Notes: generated by a model not told the origin, from the letters alone. Shown: positions 1 to 9,118, numbered from the stretch's first letter. The stretch is 64,000 nt of DNA from AC-32 sp963763475 (GCA_963763475.1 CAVXOR010000004.1:1-64000); one strand, 5' to 3'. Numbers and translations are program-made.

Positions 1-7
1 CTAGGCA

Positions 8-409
8 TTGCCTAGTAAGCTTCCGTTCGTGCCGAAGCAGTTCTACAACGCGAGTGAGGCCGCGAAGATGCTCGGAATCAGTCTCGACACGCTCAGGCGC
101 TGGGACCGGGCGGGCCGAATCGAGACGGAGCGCGACCCCGGAAACCGCAGGATGGTCGCGGCGACGGAGATCGACCGGCTGCGCGGCGAGGGCGCGGGCA
201 AGCACCTGAGCGCACGCAACCGCTTGAACGGAACGGTCTCGGAGTTGAAGGTAGAAGGCCTGATCGCGCAGGTCGAACTGGTGGTCGACGAGCCGGCGCG
301 CTTGGTCGCAATCGTTACCGCCGACGCGGTCGAGGAACTCGGGCTCAAGCCCGGTATGCCCGCCACCGCAGTGGTGAAGGCGACCTCGGTGATGGTGGAG
401 CACTCGTGA
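8..409 (+). CDS. Molybdate-responsive HTH-Mop regulator
   Basis: A 133-residue protein with two parts. Residues 12-60 form a MerR/excisionase-type helix-turn-helix (SEAAKMLGISLDTLRRWDRAGRI). Residues about 68-130 form a single TOBE/Mop-like domain that in this family binds oxyanions such as molybdate. It overlaps modA by 4 nt (GTGA), so it is the first gene of the modABC operon and probably its molybdate sensor. An in-frame stop at positions 2-4 limits the start to TTG at 8 or GTG at 29; I used TTG. Family assignment is firm; the regulatory target is inferred from position. Confidence 0.8.
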   Translation: MPSKLPFVPKQFYNASEAAKMLGISLDTLRRWDRAGRIETERDPGNRRMVAATEIDRLRGEGAGKHLSARNRLNGTVSELKVEGLIAQVELVVDEPARLVAIVTADAVEELGLKPGMPATAVVKATSVMVEHS

Positions 410-1131
410 GGGTCGCGGTGGCAGCGCTGGCCGCCGCGGTGCTGGTCGGGGGTGCCTCCGCGCAGTCCGAGACACCGCGCGCGACCGTCTACGCGGCGGC
501 CTCGCTGACCGATGCCTTCTCGAAGCTCGCGCCTCGCGCGCGGTACTCATTCGCCGGCTCGAACGCGCTGGCGGCACAGATCCGGCAGGGCGCGCCGGCG
601 GACGTCTTCGCCTCGGCGAACATGAAGATACCGCTCGGCCTGTACGGGGACGGCCTCTGCTCGAAGCCGGCGGTCTTCACGCGGAACGCGCTCGTCCTGA
701 TCGTGCCGCGCTCGAACCGCAAGCACATCCGCAGCGTCTTCGACCTGCGGCGGAAGGGCATCAAGCTCGTGATCGCCGCCAAGGGCGTGCCCGTCGGCGA
801 CTACACACTGCAGGTGCTGGAGAAGCTGAAGCTGGGGGGCGTCCTCAAGCACGTCGTTAGCCGCGAGACCGACGTGCGCGAGGTGCTGGCGAAGGTGGCG
901 CTCGACGAGGCGGACGCCGGCTTCGTCTACGCAACGGACGCCAGGACCGTGCCGAAGAAGGTGCGCGCGATCTCCATCCCGCCGCGCGGGCGAGCCGAGA
1001 TCGAGTATGGGATCTGCGTCGTGCTGGCCAGCCACGACAGGCCGACCGCGCAGGCGTTCGTGCGGCGCGTCCTCAGCCCGGCGGGGCAGAAGCTCCTCTC
1101 GAGCTTCGGCTTTCTGCCACGCAAGCGGTGA
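406..1131 (+). CDS. modA: Molybdate ABC transporter substrate-binding protein
   Basis: A 241-residue exported binding protein: an N-terminal signal peptide (about residues 1-20, alanine-rich, no lipobox cysteine), then the ModA-type start of the mature domain (ATVYAAASLTDAF), the SNALAAQI segment and ASANMKIP. It captures molybdate or tungstate outside the membrane and passes it to ModB. GTG start overlaps the upstream regulator stop by 4 nt, and its own stop overlaps modB by 4 nt, so translation is probably coupled. Length is typical of ModA. Confidence 0.9.
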   Translation: MRVAVAALAAAVLVGGASAQSETPRATVYAAASLTDAFSKLAPRARYSFAGSNALAAQIRQGAPADVFASANMKIPLGLYGDGLCSKPAVFTRNALVLIVPRSNRKHIRSVFDLRRKGIKLVIAAKGVPVGDYTLQVLEKLKLGGVLKHVVSRETDVREVLAKVALDEADAGFVYATDARTVPKKVRAISIPPRGRAEIEYGICVVLASHDRPTAQAFVRRVLSPAGQKLLSSFGFLPRKR

Positions 1132-1928
1132 GGCGCCTGCTGCTCGCGGCGGCAGTGTTCGCGGCCGCCGGTCTCGCCCTTGCGTTCCTCGTGCTGCCGG
1201 TTGCGGCGATCTTCCTGCGGGTCCCGCCCGCGGAGTTGCTGCATCAGCTGTCGACGCCGGTCGTGACCGATGCCCTGGTCGTCAGCCTGAAGACGTCCGC
1301 GATCGCGCAATCGCTGATCCTGATCTTCGGCACGCCCCTTGCCTACCTGCTCGCGAGCCGGCGCTTCCGTGGGCGCGCGCTCCTCGTGACGCTGGTCGAG
1401 CTGCCGCTCGTGCTGCCACCGGCGGTCGCGGGGCTCGGGCTGCTGGCACTCTTCGGCCGCTCGGGGCTGCTGGGGACGAGCATTCCGTTCACGCAGTCCG
1501 CCGTCGTGCTGGCCGTCGCGTTCGTCTCGAGCCCGCTCTACATCCGCCAGGCGATCGCGGCCTTCGAGGCGGTCGACCCGAACCTGGTCGCGGCGTCGCG
1601 CACGCTCGGCGCGGGCCCGGCGCGGACCTTCTTCCGGGTGGAGCTGCCGCTGGCGCGCGGCGGGCTCGCGGCCGGCGAGGCGCTCGCTTTCGCCCGCGGG
1701 CTGGGCGAGTTCGGCGCGACGATCATGTTCGCCGGCAGCCTCCAGGGCGTCACCCAGACGCTGCCGCTCGCGATCTACCAGGAGTTCTCGGTCGACTTCG
1801 ACACGGCGCTCGCGGTGGGCGCGCTGCTCGTGGTAGTCAGCGCCGCGCTCCTGATCGTTCTCAAGCTGGTGCTCACATGGCAACCCTCTCGGCAGACTTC
1901 GAGCTTCCTCTCCGCTCGTTCGACCTGA
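1128..1928 (+). CDS. modB: Molybdate ABC transporter permease
   Basis: A 266-residue integral membrane permease with about five or six hydrophobic helices and the BPD_transp_1 EAA loop around residues 150-185 (AASRTLGAGPARTFFRVELPL), which contacts ModC. It starts with GTG in a 4-nt overlap with modA. Its 3' end overlaps modC by 52 nt in another frame, longer than usual for such an operon. Neighbours make molybdate the likely substrate; sulfate or thiosulfate permeases of the same fold are less likely here. Confidence 0.9.
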   Translation: MRRLLLAAAVFAAAGLALAFLVLPVAAIFLRVPPAELLHQLSTPVVTDALVVSLKTSAIAQSLILIFGTPLAYLLASRRFRGRALLVTLVELPLVLPPAVAGLGLLALFGRSGLLGTSIPFTQSAVVLAVAFVSSPLYIRQAIAAFEAVDPNLVAASRTLGAGPARTFFRVELPLARGGLAAGEALAFARGLGEFGATIMFAGSLQGVTQTLPLAIYQEFSVDFDTALAVGALLVVVSAALLIVLKLVLTWQPSRQTSSFLSARST

Positions 1929-2899
1929 AGCTCGCGCTCGACGTCGAGCGCACGGTCGCGCTCGTCGGGCCCTCCGGCGCCGGGAAGAGCTCCGTGCTGC
2001 GGGCGATCGCCGGGCTGGCGCGGCCGTCCGGCCGGATCGCGGTCGATGACGAGGTCTGGCTCGATGCGGCGACCTGCCGCCCGCCCGAGGACCGGCGCGT
2101 CGGGCTCGTCTTCCAGGAGTACGCGCTCTTCCCGCACCTGAGCGTCGAGCGCAACGTCGCCTTCGGCGGCAAGGAGCGCGTCGTCGAGTTGCTCGAGCGC
2201 TTCCGCATCTCGCACCTCGCCCACGCGCGGCCGGGCGACCTCTCCGGCGGCGAGCGCCAGCGGGTGGCGCTGGCGCGGGCGCTCGCGCGCGACCCGGGTG
2301 TGTTGCTGCTCGACGAGCCGCTGGCTGCGCTCGACGCGCATACGAAGGACGCGGTTCGGCTCGAGCTGCAGGAGCTGCTGCAGGCGTTCGACCTGCCGAC
2401 GCTGATCGTCACGCACGACTACGAGGACGCCGCAACGCTCGCCGGAACCGTGGGCGTGCTTGTCGAGGGCAAGCTGCGCCAGCTCGGCTCGCCGGCGCAG
2501 CTCGTCTCGGAGCCGAGCGACCCGTTCGTGGCCTCCTTCACCGGAGCCAACCTGCTGCGCGGCCACGTCGAGCTTGTCGACGGCGGGCTCACTCGCGTGC
2601 GCCTGGAGAGCGGCGAGACCGTCTACTCGACCGACCCCGCGCAGGGCGAGGTCGGCGTGGTCGTCTATCCCTGGGACGTCTCGGTCGGCCGCGTCCACGC
2701 GGAGGACTCGGCTCTGAATCTGGTCCGCGGCGAGATCGCCTCGGTCTCGCCGGTCGGCAACCGCGTTCGCGTGCGGGTCGGGCCGCTGACCGCCGAGGTG
2801 ACCGCGGCCTCTGCCGAGCGCCTCGAGCTCGTGCAGGGCGGATTCGCGATCGCCTCGTTCAAGGCGACCGGGACACGGCTCGTGCCGCTCGCCGGCTAG
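1877..2899 (+). CDS. modC: Molybdate ABC transporter ATPase
   Basis: A 340-residue ABC ATPase. Visible are Walker A GPSGAGKSS (about residues 33-41), Q-loop LVFQEYALF, signature LSGGERQR, Walker B VLLLDEPLAALD and the H-loop VTHDY. After about residue 215 there is a C-terminal TOBE region that in ModC binds molybdate as feedback control. The ATG at 1877 lies inside modB and gives the expected N-terminus for this family; the reading frame is open further upstream but that part is a shadow of modB. It energises ModB. Confidence 0.9.
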   Translation: MATLSADFELPLRSFDLKLALDVERTVALVGPSGAGKSSVLRAIAGLARPSGRIAVDDEVWLDAATCRPPEDRRVGLVFQEYALFPHLSVERNVAFGGKERVVELLERFRISHLAHARPGDLSGGERQRVALARALARDPGVLLLDEPLAALDAHTKDAVRLELQELLQAFDLPTLIVTHDYEDAATLAGTVGVLVEGKLRQLGSPAQLVSEPSDPFVASFTGANLLRGHVELVDGGLTRVRLESGETVYSTDPAQGEVGVVVYPWDVSVGRVHAEDSALNLVRGEIASVSPVGNRVRVRVGPLTAEVTAASAERLELVQGGFAIASFKATGTRLVPLAG

Positions 2900-4233
2900 A
2901 GCTCAAGCGTCCGCGACGCGCCGAAGGCGTCGAGGAAGCGGCGGTCGTGGCTGACGAGCACGGCCGCGCCTTCGTAGCTCGCCAGCGCCAGCTCGAGCTG
3001 CTCGATCGCCTCGAGGTCGAGGTTGTTGGTCGGCTCGTCGAGCACGAGTGCGTTCACGCCTCGCGCCGAGAGCAAAGCAATCGCGGCCCGGCTGCGCTCG
3101 CCCGGCGAGAGCGAACGGCCGGGGCGGAGCACGTCGTCGGCGCCGAGCGCGAAGGTCGCCAGCAGCGACCGCGCCTCGCCGGCCGCCAGCCCGCTCTCGG
3201 CGACGAACCCGTCGAGCAGCCGCTCCTCCCCGGCGAAGGGGCCGACCCCCTGGGGCAGGTCACCGAGCACGGTGTCCGGTCCGAGGCGTCGCTCGCCCGA
3301 CGCGAGCGGGAGCTCGCCAAGCAGCCCTTGCAAGAGCGTCGTCTTGCCGGCGCCGTTGCGACCGAGCAGCGCGAGCCTGTCGCCGTGCCGCAGCTCCAGG
3401 TCGACGGGGCCGATGCTGAAGCCGTCGCGCTCGACCACTGCCCCGGCGAGCCGCGCGACCACGTCGCCGCCGCGTGACGCAGGAGCGAGCGAGAGCCGGA
3501 GCTGCCACGGCGTCCACGGCTTCTCAACCCGTTCCAGCAGGCCGAGCTTCTTGGCGGCCGCCTTCTTCACGTCCTTCGTCTTCTTCTTCTTGCGCCCCTG
3601 GCCGTAGCCGCGCTCTTCCCACTGCCGCATCCGACGGGCCTGCTCCTCGAGCCGCTCGCGCTCGGAGACGTACCCCGCGTACGACGATTCGTGCCGCTCG
3701 CGCGAGGCCTCGTGCTGGGCGACGAACTCAGTCCAACCGCCGGCGTAGACCCGTACGCGGCGCGTCTCGGGCTCCAGCTCGACGATGCTCGTCATCCCTT
3801 CCAGGAAGGCTCGGTCGTGGGAGACGGCGACCACGCCGCCGCGGCGCGAGGCGAGGAAGCGCTCGAGCAGCTCGAGCCCGGCGAAGTCGAGGTCGTTCGT
3901 CGGCTCATCGAGCAGCAGCACGTCGGCGTCCCCGGCGAGGATGGCCTCGAGGTTGCGGCGCGCGGCCTCGCCGCCCGAGAGCCCCTCGATCGCGCGCTCT
4001 TGCACGAGGTAGGCGACGCTCAGGCCCGGCGGCTCGCGCCTGACGCTGCCCGAGTCCGGCTCCTCGACCCCGGCGAGCATGCGCAGCAGGGTCGACTTGC
4101 CGATCCCGTTCGGGCCCACGACGCCGATCCGGCTGGTCGGCGTGACCGAGAGCGAGAGCCCGTCGAGGACGACGGTCTCGCCGTAGGACTTGCTGATCGT
4201 GCGAGCGGCCAATGTGCCGCGCGGGCGGTGCAT
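2896..4233 (-). CDS. ABC-F family ATPase, shortened first domain
   Basis: A soluble protein of 445 residues with two ABC domains in tandem and no membrane helices, as in the ABC-F group that acts on ribosomes (EttA, Uup, antibiotic-protection types). Domain 1: Walker A GPNGIGKST (40-48), Q78, LSGGE (85-89), LLLDEPTNDLD. A charged linker with a lysine run follows (about residues 205-225). Domain 2: GRNGAGKTT, LSPGERSR, LVLDEPTNNLD. Only six residues separate the Q-loop glutamine from the signature in domain 1, whereas family members carry a helical subdomain of roughly 50-80 residues there. The length is accordingly below the usual 500-plus. It converges on modC with a 4-nt overlap. Confidence 0.85.
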   Translation of the reverse strand: MHRPRGTLAARTISKSYGETVVLDGLSLSVTPTSRIGVVGPNGIGKSTLLRMLAGVEEPDSGSVRREPPGLSVAYLVQERAIEGLSGGEAARRNLEAILAGDADVLLLDEPTNDLDFAGLELLERFLASRRGGVVAVSHDRAFLEGMTSIVELEPETRRVRVYAGGWTEFVAQHEASRERHESSYAGYVSERERLEEQARRMRQWEERGYGQGRKKKKTKDVKKAAAKKLGLLERVEKPWTPWQLRLSLAPASRGGDVVARLAGAVVERDGFSIGPVDLELRHGDRLALLGRNGAGKTTLLQGLLGELPLASGERRLGPDTVLGDLPQGVGPFAGEERLLDGFVAESGLAAGEARSLLATFALGADDVLRPGRSLSPGERSRAAIALLSARGVNALVLDEPTNNLDLEAIEQLELALASYEGAAVLVSHDRRFLDAFGASRTLEL

Positions 4234-4317
4234 GCGGAGAACCCCCTGCCGAAGGAACGGAGCGCTTGTGATCGGTCAGAGGTTTCGCATAGAACGGGGC
4301 GAGGCCCCGCCGGAAGC

Positions 4318-4832
4318 CTAGCTCTTCTTGAGCGCGATCTTGCTGACGGCCTTGCTGCCGTCCGGCAGGCGGATGTTCACCGTCGCGCTGAAGCTCCTGC
4401 CGGTGAACTTGCCGCTGATCCTCCAGGTCAGGCCCGGGTTGCAGGCCGGGCTGCCACCGGAGCCGACGAGCGTTTTCTTTGGGCTGTTGTAGGAGAGCGT
4501 CACCTTGCCGAACGCTTTCGAGGTTCCCTTGACGATGAAGCCGGCCGGGCCCCAGTGGTTCGCGCCCACGCCCTTGGTCAAAGTGGCGGCGTCGGCGGGC
4601 GGGTTCGAGCAGCCGAAGACGCTGCCGCCGAAGTCGGAGAGGAAGCTCAGCTTCGCGCTGGCGCCCGTCCCGATCGCCCTGGCCCGGATGAAGGCCGGGC
4701 CGCTGCTGCCGAAGGTGACGTTGTGCCCTTCCACTTCCCGGCCAGCTGCGCGGGCTGGAAGGTCGGCAAGACGGCCGCCGCCGGGGCGGCAAGGCCGAGG
4801 AGCAACGTCGTTGCGAGGAGCAGCTTCCGCAT
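4318..4832 (-). pseudogene. Small exported protein, single-base frameshift
   Basis: Two frames join into one plausible exported protein of about 171 residues. The first encodes a signal peptide (MRKLLLATTLLLGLAAPAAA) and then QLAGKWKG. The second continues as EGHNVTF and runs to KIALKKS. Inserting one base near 4730 gives QLAGKWEGHNVTF without loss, and the total of 515 nt is one short of a multiple of three. The start is supported by a TAGGGT box at 4840-4845, seven nt upstream. Function unknown. It may be a recent pseudogene or a sequencing error. Confidence 0.7.
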
Positions 4833-4892
4833 CGCGCCGACCCTACTGCGCTCGTGAATGCCGTGACAAGCATCGGCTAAGCTCGTACGAGG

Positions 4893-6236
4893 ATGCTCAG
4901 GTCAGCGGCGTCCCTCGCCGCGATTGCGCTGGTCACTGCCGGTGGGGCCTCGGCGGAGATCGTGGCGCGCGGCGTCCAGGACGGGGTGCTCGCGCTGGAT
5001 GCGAAGGGCGGGCCGTCGGTCGCATGGGTGCACAACTCGACCCTCTTCCTCGCCACGCGCTCCGCCGGGAAGTGGACGCGGACGGCGATCGCCTCGACGC
5101 CTTCCGGCTCGAGCGTGATGGCCTTCGAGATCGGAGCCGCCGGCCCGGTGGTGCTCGCCCAGAGCGGCGACGACCGGACGATGGTGCTCGTGCGCCGCCG
5201 CTCGATCGGCTGGGAGACGATTCGCATCGCCAAGGTCGGCGCGCTCTTCCGGCTCGGCTGGCCCGGCCTGGCGCTCGACCGGCGTGGGCTGCCGGTGATC
5301 TCCTACACCCGCTGGAGCGGGCCGACCCTGAAGAGCCGCCTGCTGCTCTCGCGGGTGGACGCGAAGGGCCGCATCGCCACGCGGCGGATCACCCAGGAGG
5401 GATTCCCGAAGAGCCTGGTGCCGCCGCCGTCGGCGCCGGTCCTCTTCGGCAACGTCGCGCACGCGGTCGAGTCGTACGGCTACCGCGGCGTGCTGGGCAC
5501 GATCGAGTGGTTCCCGTCGAAGAAGACCTGGACCGGGCTCGGGCTCGACGCGGGCATCGGCGACTTCCCGGTAGGGCCGGTCTTCGCCGGCGTCAGCCCG
5601 AACGGCGTCATGCACGCGGCGTGGACCGAGTCGCTGCTCTCGTTCGATTTCGAGGCGGCTCCCGTCACGCTGGTCGAGCGGCACCGGTTCGCGAGCTCCG
5701 AGTTCGTGCTCGACCGGGCGCTGACGAGCGCGCTTGCGCTACCGGCAAGCGGGCCGGAGGTGGCCGCCAACCAGTGGATCGGGGACGGCGATCTCGGGCT
5801 AGCGGGCGACTCGAACGTCTGGGCCGGGACCATCGTCCGAGGACGCAGCAAGGTCGAGCTGGACGGCTGGATCGCCGGCTTCGCAGCCACTCCGAACGGC
5901 AGTCGCGACCTGCTGCTCGGCGGGCCGGACGGGCTCCGTTGGTTCCGTGTCCCGCATCGGGTCACGACGCGCATGACCATCTCGGGCTCGGACGACGGCG
6001 ACTCGGTGCTCCTCAGCGGCCGGGTGACGGGAGTTGCAACCGGCAGCGTGTCGCTCTACCGCGAGCGGCCCGGCGAGTCGCGTACCTTGATCGGCCGTCC
6101 GGCGATCAGCGGCGGCGAGTTCAGCTTCGTCGACCATCCACAGGAGCGGCCGCTCGTCTATCGCGCGGTCTACACCGACCGGACAACCGGCGTGCCGTAC
6201 GGGGCGCTGCTGCGCAAGCCGGTCGGGCTGGGCTAG
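4893..6236 (+). CDS. Exported repeat protein, probable beta-propeller
   Basis: 447 residues with an N-terminal signal peptide (residues 1-20, ending ASAE). The rest is a run of short beta-rich units (VLALDAKGGPSVAWVH, LALDRRGLPVISYTRW, GVSPNGVMHAAWTE) that look like propeller blades of the kind seen in exported BNR/kelch-like proteins. The final 100 residues look like an Ig-like cap with arginine-rich loops. No catalytic motif is visible. A TAAGCT box at 4878-4883 precedes the ATG by nine nt. It diverges from the frameshifted exported gene. Confidence 0.7.
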   Translation: MLRSAASLAAIALVTAGGASAEIVARGVQDGVLALDAKGGPSVAWVHNSTLFLATRSAGKWTRTAIASTPSGSSVMAFEIGAAGPVVLAQSGDDRTMVLVRRRSIGWETIRIAKVGALFRLGWPGLALDRRGLPVISYTRWSGPTLKSRLLLSRVDAKGRIATRRITQEGFPKSLVPPPSAPVLFGNVAHAVESYGYRGVLGTIEWFPSKKTWTGLGLDAGIGDFPVGPVFAGVSPNGVMHAAWTESLLSFDFEAAPVTLVERHRFASSEFVLDRALTSALALPASGPEVAANQWIGDGDLGLAGDSNVWAGTIVRGRSKVELDGWIAGFAATPNGSRDLLLGGPDGLRWFRVPHRVTTRMTISGSDDGDSVLLSGRVTGVATGSVSLYRERPGESRTLIGRPAISGGEFSFVDHPQERPLVYRAVYTDRTTGVPYGALLRKPVGLG

Positions 6237-6376
6237 CTGGCGCAGGAACAGACGGTTTCGCCCAGGGCGCGCCGCTCGTAGCGAAGGCCGCAGCGCGCGC
6301 AGGTCGCGGGCAGCAGCTGGGCGCGGACGAAGAGCGCCCGCATCAGCGTGGCCCAGAAGGCGAACCAGGGGATCAT
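6233..6376 (-). CDS. Zinc-ribbon-like membrane microprotein
   Basis: A 47-residue protein: a hydrophobic, tryptophan-containing N-terminus (MIPWFAFWATLMRALFVRAQ) and a C-terminal cysteine cluster CARCGLRYERRALGETVCSC that could bind one zinc. The ATG at 6376 is chosen because sequence upstream of it does not look coding. It ends 4 nt inside the convergent exported gene and is divergent from the 79-residue gene at 6438. Function unknown; the compact hydrophobic-plus-zinc layout argues that it is a real gene. Confidence 0.6.
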   Translation of the reverse strand: MIPWFAFWATLMRALFVRAQLLPATCARCGLRYERRALGETVCSCAS

Positions 6377-6437
6377 GAGCGTCGTGCTCACCTCCGGGGT
6401 ATCGGCTGCTGATGGCGCTCGGTTTAGCGTCGGTAGT

Positions 6438-6677
6438 ATGGATTTCGTGAGCTGGCTGTCTCTCGCGCTGTTGGTCTGCGCGGTCGCCGTCGTGATCGGC
6501 GCCGAATGGCCTCGGCTCAGCGAGCGGCTCGGCGTCGAGGCCCGTCGCAAGCGGGAGCGGGCGCGACGCAAGTCGCAGCTCCGGGTCCTACGCAGCGAGA
6601 CCGACGAGTTCGCCGCCAGCGTCGAGCGCGACCTCGATCAGCTGCCGACGATCGAGGACTACGACCGCCGGAACTAA
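6438..6677 (+). CDS. Small single-pass membrane protein
   Basis: A 79-residue protein with one N-terminal transmembrane helix (about residues 4-23, WLSLALLVCAVAVVIGAEW) and a long, highly charged cytoplasmic helix (arginine/lysine-rich to about 52, then acidic), probably coiled-coil. The ATG at 6438 is preferred over earlier in-frame codons because a TAGCGT box ends seven nt before it. It overlaps the convergent subtilase by 4 nt. Not recognised as a named family. Confidence 0.6.
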   Translation: MDFVSWLSLALLVCAVAVVIGAEWPRLSERLGVEARRKRERARRKSQLRVLRSETDEFAASVERDLDQLPTIEDYDRRN

Positions 6678-9064
6678 CGCACGCTGAACGTCGTGCTGAG
6701 CCGCCGCGTGTTCGGCAGCGTCGCGCCCGCGTTCTCGTTGTTCTTCGCTTCCTGGTAGTCGGCGACCCTGAACACGAGGTGGTGTCTGCCCCCGCCCAAG
6801 GACGGGATGCGGACGCCGACCAGGCCGCGGCCGCGGTCCCAGACGACGCGGCGGACGCTGCCGTCGACGACTACGAGCAGGGTGGAGGGGTCGACGCCCG
6901 AGCCGCGGTCGCGCACGGAGAGCAGGATCTGCTTCCCGCGTCTCACCGTCCGCGTCAGCAGCCTGACCGTTGGCGGCTTCGTGTCGTTCACCCAGAAGCG
7001 GAAGGCGAAGCGGCCGGCCGCGCGCCGCCCGGTGGTGTCGAAGACGAGGTCGTAGGCGCCCGGCGCGGGGCGGAAGACGCCAACCACCGGGATCAGGCCG
7101 AAGTACCCCGGCTGGTACGGGTTCAGCCGCAGCGGCAGGGCGGTGTAGCCGGCCAGCCGGTCCTCGTTGCCCGCGCGCACGAGGCGGGGCGAGACGTGCG
7201 AGCCGCGCGCCTCGGAGATCACGACGGCGCCGGCGTTCGCGATCCGGCCCCGGACGACGAAGCGGAAGACCTGCTCTGGGCCGGCGAGCCGCTGCGTTAC
7301 TCCGAGCGCCCCCGGCGCGCTCGGGTACCGGTACGTGCTGACTCGCGCGGGGCGACCGCGCGTGTTACCCCGGTAGACGCCGGGCCCTCGGAGGCGCGTG
7401 CGGCCCTCACTTCCGAGCCGCGGCACGCTCACTCGGAACCAGTAGGGAAAGCGCCGCGTCGCGCCACCGCGGGTGAGCACGACGAAGCCGCTGCCCTCGC
7501 CGGCCCGGGCCGAGCGGGCAACGTCGACGCCGAGCGTCAGCTTGCCGGGGACGGTCACGCCCGGCGAGACGCTCACGGCCGCGCCGCGGACGCTCGCCAC
7601 CTGCCGGACGGACGCCTGCCAGGGACCCGCGCCGCCGCCCGCGTCGGTGAGGTCCAGCGCCAGGAAGTAGTGCAGGTCGCGCCGCAGGAGCCCGAGTGAG
7701 TAGCTCGCCGGCTGCGCGAAGACGAGTGGCTGGTCGGCGCGCGGCAGCCAGATCATCCCGCCTCCCTCGCGGGTCGGCGCCACCTCGCCGCCTGCCCCGC
7801 CCAGCACCGGCGAGCCGGTCGAGACGAGCGCCGACTTGACCTGCGCGACCGTCCAGCGCGGGTGCCGCTGGAGCAGCAGCGCGGCCGCGCCGGCGACGTG
7901 CGGCGAGGCCATGCTCGTGCCGTCGAACAGCGCCCACGAGCCGTCGTGAGCCGGAACCGAGGAGAGGATGCTCACGCCCGGGGCGGTCACGTCGGGCTTG
8001 AGCCCGAGCGAGACCGGCGTCGGCCCGCCCGACGAGAACCCAGCGATCACGCCGGTCTTCGTCGCGGCCGCGGCGGTGATTGCCCTCGACGCCGAGCCGG
8101 GCGAGCCGATCGAGCCGGGCCCAACCGCGTCGTAGTCGTTGCCGGCCGCGATCACCGGCACCACGCCGGCGGCCGCAGCGGCGTTGATCGCCTGGACGAC
8201 GATGTCGCGTGAAGGCGTGATCTCGGGCTCGCCGAGCGAGAGGTTGATCACGTCCATGCCGTCGCGAACGGCCTGCTCGATGCCGGCGACGATCTCGGGC
8301 GAGTTGCCGTCGAGCCCGAAGCCGCTGGAGGCGACCGTTAGCACGCGGTAGTTGCCGATGTAGGCCCGTGGCGCGATCCCGGAGACCTGCACCCCTCGCG
8401 CGGTGGTGTCGTGGTCGCCGGCGGCGATCCCGGCCACGTGCGTGCCGTGCTCCGACTCCTGCGGGTCGAAGGGCAGCTTCGGAACCCTCCCGCTCCGGCT
8501 CGGCTGGGGAAAGGCCCTCGCGACGATCACCTTGGCCGTCGTGTAGGCGGTGTTGCCCTTCGGGTAGCCCGCCGGCATCGAGAAGCCGCTCGGCGAGAAG
8601 AACGGGTGCGACTGGTCGACGCCGTCGTCGATCACGCCGATCTTGATCCCTTTCCCGGCGGTGGCGAGTGTGGGGCCCCAGACCTGCGGCGCCCCGATCA
8701 CTTCCGGGCTGCGGAAGAGCGCGCGGTGGTAGCGGACGCTTTGCTGCACCTCGCGCACACCGGGGACGGCCGCGATGCGTGAGGCGGAATCCGCGGGGGC
8801 GATCACCGCCAGCCCGTTCAGAACGAGCTGGTAGCGCCAGCGGATGCGGGCGCCCGGCACGGCCGCCTGGATTCGCTCCGCGACCTTGGCCTGCTGACGC
8901 TCGATCGCCGCAGCCGCGTTCGGCCGCTCGGCGAGCGGCGCGCCCTCGAGCAGCGCCACCAGCTCGACGCCTCCGGCGCGCGGCTGCGCCGGCCGTCCAG
9001 TGGACGCGCCGACGAGCGGCAGCGCGAAACCGGCCGCAGCCAGGACGAGAAGACCCCTACGCAA
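6674..9064 (-). CDS. Exported subtilisin-family (S8) serine protease
   Basis: 796 residues. A signal peptide (RRGLLVLAAAGFALPLVGA) is followed by an inhibitor_I9-like propeptide (to about residue 125). The S8 catalytic domain shows Asp in GVIDDGVD, His in HGTHVAGIAAGD and Ser in GTSMASPHVAGAAALL, with AAGND as oxyanion-hole region. About 350 residues of beta-rich C-terminal domains follow, ending in a Ca-like/Ig segment. The TTG at 9064 is selected because the signal peptide begins there and a TACGCT box (9071-9076) lies six nt upstream. Likely degrades extracellular protein. Confidence 0.9.
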   Translation of the reverse strand: MRRGLLVLAAAGFALPLVGASTGRPAQPRAGGVELVALLEGAPLAERPNAAAAIERQQAKVAERIQAAVPGARIRWRYQLVLNGLAVIAPADSASRIAAVPGVREVQQSVRYHRALFRSPEVIGAPQVWGPTLATAGKGIKIGVIDDGVDQSHPFFSPSGFSMPAGYPKGNTAYTTAKVIVARAFPQPSRSGRVPKLPFDPQESEHGTHVAGIAAGDHDTTARGVQVSGIAPRAYIGNYRVLTVASSGFGLDGNSPEIVAGIEQAVRDGMDVINLSLGEPEITPSRDIVVQAINAAAAAGVVPVIAAGNDYDAVGPGSIGSPGSASRAITAAAATKTGVIAGFSSGGPTPVSLGLKPDVTAPGVSILSSVPAHDGSWALFDGTSMASPHVAGAAALLLQRHPRWTVAQVKSALVSTGSPVLGGAGGEVAPTREGGGMIWLPRADQPLVFAQPASYSLGLLRRDLHYFLALDLTDAGGGAGPWQASVRQVASVRGAAVSVSPGVTVPGKLTLGVDVARSARAGEGSGFVVLTRGGATRRFPYWFRVSVPRLGSEGRTRLRGPGVYRGNTRGRPARVSTYRYPSAPGALGVTQRLAGPEQVFRFVVRGRIANAGAVVISEARGSHVSPRLVRAGNEDRLAGYTALPLRLNPYQPGYFGLIPVVGVFRPAPGAYDLVFDTTGRRAAGRFAFRFWVNDTKPPTVRLLTRTVRRGKQILLSVRDRGSGVDPSTLLVVVDGSVRRVVWDRGRGLVGVRIPSLGGGRHHLVFRVADYQEAKNNENAGATLPNTRRLSTTFSVR

Positions 9065-9100
9065 GCCGAAAGCGTACGTGGAGCGGCGAGCGGCCGCCGC

Positions 9101-9106
9101 TACACT
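9101..9106 (+). promoter_or_regulatory. Probable -10 box of tRNA-Leu
   Basis: TACACT lies 12 nt upstream of the mature tRNA-Leu 5' end. This fits a sigma-70-type -10 box with a short 5' leader. No convincing -35 hexamer is seen. Confidence 0.45.
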
Positions 9107-9118
9107 GTTCGGTCGCAG

